Assembly: GCA_001931875.2 (NCBI GenBank)
Contig: MSJH02000810.1
Coordinates: 879,535-943,534 of the forward strand
Direction: 5' to 3'
Origin: Byssochlamys sp. IMV 00236
Taxonomy: Eukaryota > Ascomycota > Eurotiomycetes > Eurotiales > Thermoascaceae
Length of the DNA stretch: 64,000 bases
Part shown: positions 23,799-36,278 of the stretch, piece by piece
Position numbering within the stretch: position 1 is the first letter of the stretch
How the letters are laid out: each line of letters begins with the position of its first letter
Notes under the pieces: generated by a model
The model's database searches: none
What the model saw: the letters and a program-made list of their open reading frames with translations, nothing else
What the model was told of the DNA's origin: nothing
Made by a program: the position numbers and the translations under genes

Positions 23799-25149
23799 AT
23801 GAACTGTTTCCGACTCCTGGTCACTGTTTTTTCCCTCATAGAAATAGCGTTTTCACGCGTCTTTGTTCCTGGAAGCAACCAGGGAGCGACTTCTGTCAAG
23901 GTCTATCCAGGAACGGTCCAGAATGGAATCAGCCACGCTCAATTCTCTTCCTCGACTGGCAATGATACGGGTCTATTCACAGGCGTCGATAGTCCCAAGC
24001 TCGATTTCATCAACAGCACTGTCACCCAGTGGTGGTATTTCGACGCCGTCTCGACAGATCTCTTAAATTCCCTCACCATCATCTTTTTCACCTCTACTTC
24101 ACTTGCGTTCCCGTTCATATTGCCTAGCGACTCTGTCACGGTAGCATACGTCTGGGCGACCTTTCCCAATGGGACTGTGTACACGGGGTACACGACTGCC
24201 AGTTTTGCGACAATCACCACCATTGGAGATGGATCTAGTGGGAGCTGGGAGTCGACCGGTTTCAGATGGGATGGAGATCCAAAGATGCAGAAATATACCG
24301 TGACAATCGAGTCGAATGAGATGGATATTAGCGGGACACTTGAGTTGGATTCGGTACGTTGCACTGCTTCCATTCCCTTGGCTTCTATATTTGATTGTTT
24401 TCTGCGTCAACACGGGGCACATTTGAATTTTCGAGTACTGACTATAAATTCATTCTTCTCCTACTTGAAGATCGCACCAGCGCATTATCCCTCTGGTCCC
24501 GTAAATGATAGGGAGAAACAATCCCTGCAGATCGCCCCTCATATCGGTTGGACGAATGCTATTCCAGATTCAAAAGGAACGGTCAACTTCAACATCAAGG
24601 GTACTGACCTGCAATTTGAAGGATCCGCATACCACGACCAAGTGAGCTCTATAATCTCTCCCTGCACCTGCATGCATACCGGTCCGTTGAAGCTAACTAT
24701 ACTATTCAAAGAACTGGGCCGATGCGCCTTTCGAAACTCTCGTCGGAACCTGGTACTGGGGCCACGGACGTGTAGGGAACTATTCCTTGGTTTGGTTTTC
24801 GGTCATTACTCCTTCTCATGAGCACTACGTCAACAGCTATGTCTCTCTGAACGGCAGGATTCTCTGCGCATCTAATAGCTCTGATCAGTTCAGTGTTAGT
24901 ACTATGGGTCCGGATACGCGATATCCGCCTCGCAAGGGTGATACTCCAGATGGTTTCTCGATGGACTTTGATCTGGGGGATGCGGAAGGTGGGAGGTTGT
25001 CTGTGAATGTCACCACGAAGACGGTGACCGCAGAGGTGCCTACTTTGTACACCCGTTGGATTGGATCCGTTGAGGGTAAACTGAGTAGCCAGAGTGAGCC
25101 TTTTACATCCGGGCCCGCAATTCATGAGCTGTTTACGCTCACGGACTAG
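23799..25149 (+). CDS. Secreted CrtC/Diels-Alderase-like lipocalin-fold protein
   Basis: Three exons: 23799-24353, 24471-24641 and 24712-25149 (introns 117 and 70 nt, the second with GCTAAC branch); 387 residues. A hydrophobic N terminus (MNCFRLLVTVFSLIEIAF) looks like a signal peptide, and several N-x-S/T sites follow. The body carries the marks of the hydroxyneurosporene-synthase (CrtC)-like family that includes fungal decalin-forming Diels-Alderases: QWWYFDAVS at 77-85, GSAYHDQNW at 236-244 and WYWGHGRVG at 256-264, with the usual length for that family. Those enzymes fold linear polyenes made by a PKS-NRPS. No PKS, NRPS or tailoring enzyme lies beside this gene, so the role is open: a stand-alone cyclase acting in trans, or a related lipocalin binding another hydrophobic ligand. 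Confidence 0.8.
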
Positions 25150-25556
25150 GTGTACGAAGTGGGATACATGCAATTGGCGCAATAGAACTGTGGGTAAACA
25201 GGAAGAGGCAGATTTAGATAGTCCTGTGCTTCGAATTTCATACCATGGTCAGTGTCTTGGATGGTCAAATCTGTACCTAGGCCAACCCGCGATCGAACGT
25301 ACGAAACGCATCCGATAAATATATTTAGCCAGGAGTCAGACAGTGAAGACAACCAACAATTGATTTTTACCAGCCCGATACCTGAAAACTACATAACTAG
25401 AGTATAAACACTGACAACCGTAAACACAGTTCTAAATAAATAAACAAAAAGTACCATCCTACAAACACCAACAACATCAATTACACAGCCGTCAAATATC
25501 CAACAAATCTACTTCTACCATAATAAATCAGAAAAGCGAGTACCATTACAACAAGA
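25150..25556. other. Intergenic, AT-rich 3' region
   Basis: About 400 bp between the lipocalin-like gene and tRNA-Asp. Strongly AT-rich from 25320 to 25550. Nothing else seen. Confidence 0.5.
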
Positions 25557-25644
25557 TCCGGGATGGTCTAACGGTCATGATTTCCGCTTGTCATCCGAAT
25601 AGGAACGAGCGCGGGAGACCGGGGTTCGACTCCCCGTCCCGGAG
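25557..25644 (+). tRNA. tRNA-Asp(GTC) with a 16-nt intron
   Basis: The acceptor arms TCCGGGA (25557-25563) and TCCCGGA (25637-25643) pair fully, followed by discriminator G. The T arm is GGGG-TTCGACT-CCCC. The anticodon stem TCCGC pairs with GCGGG; loop bases TTGTCA plus C give anticodon GTC at 25590-25592. About 16 nt (25594-25609) interrupt the loop one base 3' of the anticodon, the standard place for nuclear tRNA introns. The D stem has three of four pairs. A T run follows at 25648-25654, a pol III stop signal. Confidence 0.85.
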
Positions 25645-26898
25645 ATTCTTTTTTTGTTTCCGCAAAATTGTTTTTCGGAGCGTTCTAAACTTCAACAACT
25701 TAATTCAGCACTATATACCACTAAGTAAAGTAGACAGACCCATTTCGCGACAAAAGCTTAGCCGATCATTTTCTTTTCCCACATCTGTCTTCGTCCCTGC
25801 TATCCGTCTCTCAACCGTATCTAGTTCCTTTTTTTACTTCAGCGCTAAGTATCCAGGCACATCACTGACGATGACGCGAGGGCATCATAATACCACATCT
25901 CGCCTTTTCGCAGGCTGACCCTGGAAAGAATGTGTGAATTACCCCGCTAGATAACACGGGCTTGTCTAGATGCTGATGCTCAGTCCCCACGATTGGGGTG
26001 GCGAATTTGAAGTAGATAGTGTGAGTCTCGACCACTCTGTAGAGCGCGAGGAAAAAAGTTAAAAAGAAGAACACCAAGAAGCTAAAGCAGCTAACCCAAT
26101 CCGGTCCGTAGCCGAAGGTCGCGCACGGATAGCGTGGTAAAGTATCTCATTAGTATCTATAGTAGTGCGGAGTATGATTCAGTCTGACTCGAGTTACTAC
26201 TCATGTCAAGAACCGATAAACGCTGCCAAGCTGCGTAGCGTGCGCTGGGCGGATGGCAGAAGAAGAAAAAGACGCGAAACACCCATGAGAAGGAAATAGT
26301 GAAGGATGCGAGTAAAGTTGCAATGACTTGTTGACAAGTTGATAATTAAGTACACCCGTGACTCGTGACATGATTTGAATTGGAAGAGAAAAGAACACGC
26401 CGAATAGTAGTAGGAAATGAGCCTTTTTGCTACAATGTGATACAGGACACGTGCATGATAGATATAGCGGAAGAGGCATCGACGAGTAAAGTAGAGAAAA
26501 AGGAAGAGACCCACACCATAGGAAACAGAGATGAGAAAAACCCGACTTCAGATCGCTTGGAAAACCCAGGGGTAACAGATCCTGGAGTATGAAAAAAAAA
26601 AGAACACACCCATTTCCGCAGACTTGCTGACCCACACCAGAAACCAGAACAGCGATGCAGCGTAAACACAACGTAAACAATCTCTTGAGCGCTTGGGCTC
26701 ATATCCCAGACCCGACCCGTAACGCAAAGTATGGAAGCATTTTGCCATCGTCACCGTTCCCAACATAAATACATCGAAATAAGGAAAATGGTCGAGGAAA
26801 AAGAAAAGAAGAGGCGAAAGGGAGAGGAGGAGAACTAGGATCGAGATACTAGGACGAGGTCCTAGGCAGGAGCCGCTTCTAGACGGACTGTATAACCT
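25645..26898. other. Intergenic, tRNA flank and 3' region of C2H2 gene
   Basis: 1.25 kb. It begins with the T-rich terminator of the tRNA and ends in the 3' region of the minus-strand C2H2 gene. An open minus-strand frame at 26201-26680 is rich in Phe/Leu/Ser/Cys and looks like the complement of A/G-rich untranslated sequence. No gene is supported. Confidence 0.5.
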
Positions 26899-28471
26899 CT
26901 AGGCATGCCCATTGAGTACAGGGCTCTGCTTGTCGCTGTTTGAATCGGTCCTCGTGACTGCCCCGTCCTCATCCTTGCTCGATGTAACGGACCCAGCCTG
27001 ATTCGCACTTCCACCTTCAGAAGATGTATCCTTGCCGCAGCCTTTCACCAGAATATGTCTCTATAGAGGAAAAAAAGGTTGTTAGTGAGGCCCGTAGAAA
27101 AAAGAAATAACCCTCGCTAGCTCACCTTCAATGCGTCCTTCCGCGAGAAACTCTTGTCGCAATGATTACATGGGAACGGCTTTACTGAAAGATGGATTCT
27201 CTTATGCCGTTTGAGATCATGATTTCGGTTGAAGCTTTGCGGACACTGATCGCACTTGAACGGCCGGTCGTTGGGTGGACCTGGCTGTCCATGTCCCTGG
27301 TGAGAAGGATGGCCTCCATACATATGGTGCATGCTCGCAACCTGTCCGCTGTTGAAGCCAGGCAAAACTCCCGGTTGCATGCCGCCCATAAGTGACATCT
27401 GACCATTGGGGCTATGTACATTCGTCATGACCGGCCCGCTCATCGCGGGGAGGGAATATGATGGCCACGGAGGGCGATTGTATCCGAATTGCGTGGGTTG
27501 CCCAGTCGGTGACTGACTTGGTCCAGGCTGCATTCTCGGACCAGCTGGGTGTATACCTAGCCCACCGTGTGAGATTGGTGAAGGGCCGCCATACGAAGGA
27601 TAAGGAGCATTCGGAGCTTGTTGCGAGCCTCCAAATATAGGTGTCGAAGCAGGCTTCGATGCGTATGGGTCTGCAGCCGTGAATTGCTGAGAGGGAGGCG
27701 CGGAACTGGGCGGCGTGCCCTGCGCGCTCATCATCGCATGCGCCATGGCTTGATGTTGCTGCACCGCGGGCGATGCCACAGTAGGAGATGAAACAGGAAG
27801 AGATTGCTGGAAAGGCGGAAGCTGATTGATATCGTATGGCTGCGACATGCCTTCGCTTGTGTTGGGCGTACCGGCTGTGTTGCGACCAAGGGAACCTACT
27901 AAGGGCGAATATCCACGCGGCTGGAAAAGCGCATGAACACCCTGATTCCACGACTGCGAAGGCGCCGTTGCAGAACCGTATCCGTAGGAGTTCTGTCCCG
28001 GCCAGTAACCGGAAGAATAAGAAGGCACTTCCTGTGAGGCTGAGGCCGTATTTGAAGCTGCGCCTGAATGGATAGTGTTGTTTGTTTCCCCGGAGTGATT
28101 AGATGGAGGAGTCAGCAAGTTGCCAACGCTCACGTTTGGAGGATGTATGTTAGACTGAGAATGATATTTTTGGTTTGAGCTGGATAATGGGAACTGAGAT
28201 GGAGGAGGAGGTAGCTCGAAACTCGGCAGGCTTTGTGCTGCTGGCCTTCGAGACGTCAATGGTTGAGAAGCTGTCAGTCCATCAATCGCCGTACCCATAC
28301 CGGGCGGCGGAACTGCTAAGGCCGCCAGATTGCCGGACGGATCTCTCGTCTGCCCGGACGGCCGCAGGACGACGGTCTCTGCCGTAGGCGGAGTTGGAAG
28401 AGTCGTTGGGAGATTCGCAGAATGGAACGACGTGTTAGCTCCGTATATCCAGTAACGTCCACCAGGTACGC
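26899..28471 (-). CDS. C2H2 zinc-finger transcription factor (start exon not found)
   Basis: Two exons are clear: 28471-27126 and 27060-26899, joined over a 65-nt intron, giving at least 501 residues. A long Pro/Ser/Gln/Gly-rich region is followed by two fingers near the C terminus: FKCDQCPQSFNRNHDLKRH and FPCNHCDKSFSRKDALKRH, the second ending in Cys (VKGC), so of C2HC type and split by the intron after DALK. The RNHDL and RKDAL patterns resemble fingers two and three of the Ace2/Swi5 group. The first in-frame ATG is at 28298, yet protein-like sequence in the same frame (GGRYWIYGANTSFHSANLP and on) continues upstream to a likely acceptor CAG at 28472-28474. The true start therefore probably lies in a short upstream exon that I could not place. 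It is a nuclear regulator; targets unknown. Confidence 0.85.
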
Positions 28472-31400
28472 CTGAGGGATCCAGGAGGGGCGATCAGGAA
28501 TGTGCCTTGGAGCCGCTCTTCTGCGACAATCCAAGAGATACACGCCAAGGGAAGGAGGATAGGATGAAGACGTCCGAGTTATCTCAGTCTCGGACGAAGA
28601 AGCAGTGATTGGAGATGATCGCTCAACGCGATCAGAGCGGGACAGGGCTGATCGTAGACAGTCACACAAGAGGATCGACGCGGGACTAACACCTAAATCG
28701 ACGAGGACAAAGACCGGGATGGTCGACGCGCGAGTCCTTTGTTTTGCGCTCTTAGAGCATCACCTGTTCGGGTCCCGGAAGAAAGACAACTGACGAGAAC
28801 GGCAATGGATATAGTTGTCCAACGATGCCTGACGATCAGCTGGGGTTCAGGCCTTTTGAGAGGAACGAACAGGACCCAACGCCCAGAGTCTTACTGGTAA
28901 AAGAGAGAAGGAGAGAAGTAGCACCTCCAGGAAGATGGAGAGAGATGTACCCAGACCGGTGGGTGCTCGAGCGTGGCTCCACGATCGTGCAGCCGCGGTC
29001 TAGCCAGCGCGGGGGACCCCGTCAGGTTGGCACCAGCACCAGCACAAGCGCTGGGGCAGACTCCGTCGAATGATCAGGAAGAGTGGATGGTGGGAAGAGA
29101 ATCTGTCGACGGAGTGATCAACGGCAACGTGGTTGACAGGGCTCAAGGAAGTCCGTCTGGCGGGTGGCCGAAACGTCCAGCTCGGGGGGCTGAGGCGATC
29201 CCTGGACGAGAGCTCCGCGGTGGATATTCGCCGGGATGCAAGACTAATTACTCGTCAAGGGGGAGATGCCATCCGTGATGTGCCTTGGGGATCTAGAAAT
29301 CTGGGTGTTGATAGATGGCTCGGGTGGAGAATGGACGATCGTCGCTCCTGGGGACGCCCTTGGAATGTTGATATGTTTCCTTCTTTGGGGTCAGGAATAT
29401 AAGCTTAGCATCCGGTAGGTTGAATGTAAAGAGTCCTCTGTCTGATCGTATGCAAAGGAGATTCAGGTCCACTGGGTGTGTTCTTTTTTTTCGACTCTGG
29501 CCTAGGAGCGTACTCCTTGCGTCGCGTTCCTCCGACGACCCTCACGCCCTAAAGCTGCCTATTATTTTTTTCTTCTTCTTTTCCTTTTCTTTTTGGGTGC
29601 GCGACCGAGTCAAAAACAAGTGGGTCGAAAGGGAAAAAAGGAAGTCCAACAGTCCGTCAACTGTTTGATCGTATGAGGGGCGAAAAAACAGAACAAGATA
29701 AACCGTATTCCAAAAGAACGTCTAGTACTATTGGTCAAGAGTTTACGCTATCAAGGAGCTCTTTCTCTGGCCCCCAGTCAGTTCGAGCCATTGTAGGATC
29801 TGGAGCAAGGTCGAAAGACTGCCGTTCTCTTTGTCGCCTTTTCCCCATCCATGGTTTTGCCGCTCCGGGCAGTACCAAGGGCAGCGGGCTCGAGCGACGA
29901 GTTCGAGCGCTATTCCGGCAAAGTTAACCAGCGGTCCCAACTCATTGGCAATAATATCACTGGGTCGAATAGGCCTTCCCAGACCCTGCCCCAGCTCGGC
30001 GTTTCTGGGAAGACGGGAAAGGCTCAATGGGTCTCTCGTCTAATCGAGGGACCGGGCGCCACCCGCTTGGTGGTCAGGCCGGGGGGCGGGACCAGCGACT
30101 GGAAATCTCGGCCAGAGAACAAGCTGGAAGAAACAGAGAAAAAAGACTCCGGCAATGCGGAGCGACGTCGTCTGCGCGCTCGAGTGGTCTGCCAGACGCA
30201 GCGCAGCGCTATCCATAGAGTCCGCACAGAGGGAAGTGGGCATTGGTAGCCCAGGGTTTGCGTCGGGGGCTATTCGCAAATAACCTGCAAGATTGTCTTG
30301 CTGCAGCAGCGCAATCACAAAAGCGAGCAAAAGGCAGCTCAGGCCACTCACTGACTAGGCCGGTGACCGGGATTCGCTCAAGACCAGATCGGATTGGACA
30401 TTGCCGCTAGAGTAATACGAGCCAGCAGGACAGTCTGGAGCCTGTGGCCGCCATCCATGATCTTGGTTAGATCCGACCCTGTAGGAGAGCACCATACTCT
30501 AGGCGATTAGGCGATGGCCGCGGATGGGGACCGTCTGTGTTATTATTATTAGGGACCATGATGGTAATCATCAGGTTTCACTTCGGAGATGACATGGGTT
30601 CTGGGGTCTTCGCCGCTCAGCCGGTCTTACTGAGAACAGTAGAGAGCGATGCCCGAACAATCCAGACATGGCCTCTTGTTCACTTCGATAACATAACAAG
30701 TGGATACAGTGCTCACCTAACAGAGGAAGGAGTAGTTCCTTGCATAGATACCAACGAATAAGGCTGTGGTGAACGACATTAAAAACACTGGTCTTGCTGC
30801 GGTTATTATTATTGTGTGTTTCCTTCGAACCAAGGCAAACCCACAATAGCAGTGACTTCGACTGATCTCAGTCCTTCGTACGGAGCGCCGGGATATCCCT
30901 GCCAACCATGCGCTCGACGCAGAGCGCTAATCAAGAGCGTCCATCCGAGGAACCGGTGGGAGTTGGGGAGAGCAGGATCCGCACCGCTGTTCTTTGCAGT
31001 TTGCATGGTGTCTCAGCGGCCCATGGTCCGCTAATGACAGGGTCATCACGGGTGGCTGCTACTGGCTTATCCCAGGAGAAAGGCACAGCAGCAAGCCGCA
31101 GAGTCACCGGGCATCTCCGCGCCAGTCTGTCGGTATTGGGGATTAAGTTCAACTTGTCATTCTAGGTTGCGAGATATGAGTGGTGCCGCAGATGACAGCA
31201 AATCTGACGATGCGCTGGATAGCGGCGCTTGAGAATCCATAGAAACGGTGTCGCTGCTAGTCCTTCTCTATACTTTGCTGAGAAATCAATCAAGGAACTG
31301 GCGCACACTTGACCTCATTAACCTTACCTATGCTACAACATTGGCAGAATTGTATTCTGAGATATTTTGCATCTCGACAAAGAGTCAAAGGGTATATCGC

Positions 31401-31800
31401 GTTTATATTGGGACATTCGCTTGCACCAAACTTCCCGCACAGCGATCTCCATCTCTGACGACTCGTGTAGTACAGCATATGCGAGGGGCTCGGGTGCCTA
31501 TCATCAACACCAGACTTGCCTGTTCCGCGCCATGTGGTCGAAAGCGCCAGTATTTTAGCGCCAACAGTGGGACAGAGAATGCAATCTATAAGAGCGACTA
31601 TGCTTTTAGTTTTGGGTTTTCTGTTCATTATTAGTTAAACAGTCTCACCTTTCCATATCAGGCAGGGAGGCCTAATATCCTATAAGCTCACGCGGACATG
31701 TCATCATTATTATTTGCCCCACGAGTGTATTCTCATGCTTTTTTGCCCGGAAGCGGTCGCATGCTGCGAGTCTGTGTTCAAAGCGCTCTCCTTGGTCAAT
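28472..31800. other. Upstream region of the C2H2 gene; no gene seen
   Basis: 3.3 kb without a supported gene, fairly GC-balanced, with many short random frames on both strands. It must include the missing first exon, leader and promoter of the C2H2 gene. T-rich tracts are at 29480-29490 and 29560-29600. Confidence 0.45.
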
Positions 31801-31809
31801 CTGAGATAG

Positions 31810-32055
31810 CTAAGTGCTATCAGTCGCTGGCCGCTCACGCTCAGGCTTGCCAAAGACAAGCTGTGCGACGAGCTTCCACTCTGCAGGGACGTTCCACTTC
31901 TGAGCAACCTGGGCGTCAATGCTGACAAGGCTTGGCGTCCACGATCGATATGCATATATCTGAATTGCATAGAGCCACCATAATCGATGGTATCCAATGC
32001 GCATCAGATCGTTGATTCCTGTGTTAATCACGGTCGCGCGGACCTCTACCTGCAA
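31810..32055 (-). pseudogene. Relic of a nitroreductase-family gene (C-terminal part)
   Basis: The minus-strand frame contains QVAQKWNVPAEWKLVAQLVFG followed by KPERERP, closely resembling the C-terminal segment of small fungal nitroreductase-like flavoproteins (the family reads ..WNLP..W.L.AQ..FG.P). Sequence before it is only loosely related, and the expected rest of the fold cannot be joined without stops, so I read this as a decayed copy. Fragments in other minus-strand frames up to 32806 may belong to it or to another lost gene. Confidence 0.4.
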
Positions 32056-35000
32056 GCGCGTGCTTCCAGAGCCTAGTCTCGGGGCTCAACCCCAACAATC
32101 AAGCATCGGGTACTTTCGTTGCTAGCGCGAGGCAGAATCTGCTTTATCGAGGACAATAATAGGGAAAAGAGTGATAATGTCGTCGATTCTGCTGCAGAAA
32201 GCGGTAAGAGGGTAATTTTACTAGGCTTCTGAACGAGAACAACAACGCAGAGCTCCAGATCAGGTCTAATCCGTAGGTCAGTGCAGACGTACTCCGTAAA
32301 GGTTAGTTGGGCCAACCAGGGTTTTCGGCCCATCCCCATTCAGGATCCTGAAAAAGCCGTAAATAATAATAACGAGAGCCCCATGGTTGAATGGGTGCTT
32401 CAAAACCGGTAGCACTGCTTGGGGTTGTGCTAGCGCAAAGCTCTCGCATAAAGCACAGGTAGTTGTGCGCTGAAGGATTTGCCGGCAAATCATGCTGCTG
32501 ACCCGATTGACCGTCTTACATGCTGAATGAATGAATGACTGACAGATTCTTGAGCCATAAATTCTCCGATAGTACTTGATCTCGTCAAATTTCGATATCT
32601 CCAGTGCTTCTTCCAGGAAAGTGAGCTGAGCATGGAGACCCGATAGAGTCATAGAGTTTAGCAGTGATGAATACATCTTTCGCAAAACACAGTCTTCCTA
32701 ACTCTGGAAGAGCAATCACCGGATCATCAAATAATAGCATACGAACGAATCGTCTGGGGGCGAAACCCGATTTGCTCATGTCATGCGTAAAGTTTCGGCT
32801 GAACATGCAGCGGAATGTGACAAGCCAGAACCAGATCTATTAAGACCCCCTAGTCAGAATCAGATTATTATTCTTTTGTTTTGTTCGAAGATATCCTGCA
32901 GAATCCCACTTTCTGCTTCAGGGGTACCGAGACCTCGATAGATTGTGATCCGTCTCAGGAACCGAAGAACCCGCGAAAGCCTGGCTCCGGAGCCTTTGAT
33001 GGTTCCCCCGATACCTGGACTCGGTTTATGGGAACCCTGGTCGCCCAAAATTATGCGTATGCGACTTTCAAGCGAGGCTATCTGTCAGAATCACCTAATC
33101 CAAAGTCTGCCTTTAATTAGAGGACTTCAAAGCGCACGTTAGGTCGTTTCCGGACTGGTCGAGACCACCAAGTCTCGGTTCAGGTACCCAGGTATTTCGC
33201 TCTAGTCTGCTGTAAGAAAGGCCCCTAAAACTGTCAGCGTTAGTGGGCTGACCCACCATGAGATACCATACATACTCTAGACTGCGTACGGCGTAGAGTA
33301 CTCCGTACTGGGGATAGCAGGAAGACTTAGAGTGTCGGTGGAACCATGGAGAGGCACTCGAAAGCTGAGATCGGATGGGAGGCGATTCCATCCAAGAGAA
33401 TCAGGTGACCTTCTAGAGAGGATCGAGCACAGACCACGTGCCTCTACTTCCTGGATTATTTCCCCGCGCCAGGCCAACCACCGCCTCGTCCTTTACTCGT
33501 TCATTATTGGAGGTGATGACGAGAGGTGTACGGGGTATGAGGCTCTATTTCTGCAATAGAAATGATGTTATATTAGCGTTTTCACTGAGAACTCTGGTTC
33601 ATATAACACAAAGGAACACGTGGTTTTCATGCACTTGCTATCTATTTCGTCTGATCCTGACCATAAAATGGTAACTGTCAGCGTACTAGCTAGTAGATAT
33701 ATGTATAGTATATCCAAGCCGTAGAAACAGGCCTGTGTATTGGGAACTGGAGCGTCTTCTTGTATCCATATTTGAGCATCTATCACAGAAAGACGTTAAG
33801 TAAAGACGGCTATTTTTCTAAGGAATATGATGATGTATATCAGATCTTCTGGAATCTATAGTTTCTCTAAAGTAAACGGAGTCATTGAAACTCACTGGCA
33901 TATACTGTCCTTATGGAAAGCTGTATATATGAACGATCCGGTGGATCATAAGATTCTGTAAGTCACAAATCCATAGGCCTGCACTGATAATTTCTCTGCC
34001 TTATCCCCTAGAATGTAGGTAAGAGCATATGAATCAGATAATGAGCGAGAATATTATTCTAGATCGCTATAACCTCTTGAAAGGTCAGTCTCTGGTGATA
34101 TATCTTCTGAGTAAATCTCACTGTGAAACATCTATTCAAAGCCGTGGAGGGAATCTAATAGACGGTCCATTGATGCCAATCCACTCTACCACATAACATG
34201 TCACGTATCACCATCAGAGAGCCTATTTAGTTTTCATAAGTTACCTTCTCTCTTTCCCTTGGAACCTAGCATGCCATGAGTCCTCAGAAACGTCTTTTCG
34301 CGGATCTCTGTCTCGGACAGAAACTATAAATCTATAGACACCAGGTTGCCCTATGGATTAAGAAGTGAAATACGCTTTTGACAATTATGAAATCGGGTAA
34401 AGCCGAGATTCATCAATGCACGTTCCTGTAAACGTTCCAATGACTTTCTAATTATGAACCAAAAACCTTGACAATATAGTATCTCCTATCATATACAAGA
34501 AGCAAAGTGATAAGATTGTAACTTCTATCCCGCATTGAAGGCTGTAGTGGAACAAGGAATTGCTCTATACGCAGCAAGAGCAGTAGGTATGATTTGACTC
34601 GACAAACAGGCGGAGAGACCTTAAATCATCTTCAAGTCGTCATCAACCTACAGTAAAGTATAGATATTAGATTATTCAATCTGGCCCTGTCCTGGTATAG
34701 ATTCTCTATACAACCGTTCGTTGAATGAAAGTTATAAAAAAGACTTGACAGCAGAGTAACATTGTAGCCGTATCCGCGGGGAAATCCAGCGCACCATGTG
34801 TTTAATTATGCTTTTTATGACATACCTTGAAAAGCCCAGTCTCATCTATCCCAGACCTAGGAAGAGTATTGTGCTGCTGAGACTTAAAGAAATCTCACAA
34901 GCTCCTATCTAGACAAGATTAGAGATTCTATCCAATATCCCTGGCAATGCAATCGATGCGATAGATGATTATGACGAAAAATACAGGTATACTGAATCAG

Positions 35001-36278
35001 TGAATATCGCATGTTCTCCTGTAAATACAAGAGCTCTCTCCTTCGTAGTGTCAGAAGTGCAAAACGTTGAATAGAGAAAATTTCAGATTGGCAGATATAG
35101 CATGAGGTCTGCAATAACAGAAGCGAAAAGTTCTGGGCAAGACAGAGAAGGAAAAGGTCCTAGTCTTAATCACTCTGGAGCGAAGCTCGCTGAGCTTGAA
35201 TTCTCTAGCAACTAGCTCAGCGTGATTATCTCTGTGGGTGGAGCTAGAAAGGCGTGGGAGAAACCCAACAGGAGATCTACCTGTAGGCAGGCTCCGACAA
35301 TAACTTCAGGTCCATTAATCGTTATTCCAATTTGTTTGTCAAAGATAAACCTAGTTCTTTTCTTTTCACTGTGTATAGTTAACGACGTGGTTTATAGATA
35401 TTTCTATCATTTTTCAGACTAGAACAGAAACAAAAAGGACCCAACTATAATCTATAGAGCTTCGGCCAAATAGCAACTGTCCTACTGCCCAATAGGAGAT
35501 TTATGGAACTTAAGTTGTGCTATTGGACCGTCAAGTAGGTACTGGAAACTGAACTAGATTCTCCCAAGGTCCTCTATATGCCTATTGGGGCCTTCCACTG
35601 CTTGAAAAGGACCAATTATGCAACATAAGCTCTGTTGAATAATTGTTTGCATAACTGTTTGAGAAATTAGTTCAAACGTAGACTTCAATCATCATAAAAA
35701 GGACTTTTGGATCTCGATTTTGAATACCAAGTGGAAATTGGCTAATATAGACGCGATCCGAACACTGAATAGACCGATATTATAACGGTTCTGTGGTGCT
35801 CCGTAATCATTTATCCACCGTTTATCCGGCCCACATCACCATGGGTATCAATTCACATGAACGGCTATTTACAATGATTAGTTATGATTAGTTATGATAG
35901 AGGAAGAATGTCGATTGTTTCCATTGAGGGAGAGCGGAAGTTCGATCGTCTCTCGCGTTGCCGATGTCGCCGAGATGACGTCGTGCTGGCGGGGTTGCTG
36001 TGCTTTGGCACCTGTTGATTAACTAGTTACGCGGTCGACTTGAAAGCGAGAGAAACAGACTTAGACTGTTAGTCCTGAGAAACAGATCAAAGCCCTCTCC
36101 TCTTAATTAATAATAATTAGACTAGGAGCAAGACTGTTCGTGCGCTTCTTATCTGTCTTCGTTTCCCATGAGATACCAACAGTTTCTAACTACCCCCCTC
36201 AGAAGACCGCATCTTGCGACCGCGTTGAAACCGTACCACGCTAGCACATTCAGATCTATCCATTGTAGTTCCGCAGCC
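32056..36278. other. Gene-free, AT-rich region
   Basis: About 4.2 kb. From roughly 33.5 to 35.9 kb it is visibly AT-rich with many TA steps and dense stops in all frames, the look of sequence altered by repeat-induced point mutation. No transposase or reverse-transcriptase motif was recognised. A 9-bp inverted repeat (CGCTGAGCT/AGCTCAGCG) lies at 35188-35222. Confidence 0.5.

Noticed and set aside
26201..26680. 159-residue minus-strand frame rich in Phe, Leu and Cys
   Set aside because: It arises from A/G-rich plus-strand untranslated sequence; no splice or family support.
32278..32806. Minus-strand frames with protein-like runs (for example FLEEALEISKFDEIKYYRRI)
   Set aside because: They may be relic coding sequence, but I cannot assign a family or join the pieces, so they are not listed as a separate pseudogene.
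35188..35222. 9-bp inverted repeat CGCTGAGCT/AGCTCAGCG
   Set aside because: Short arms and a 17-bp loop; a chance match is plausible in a region of this size.
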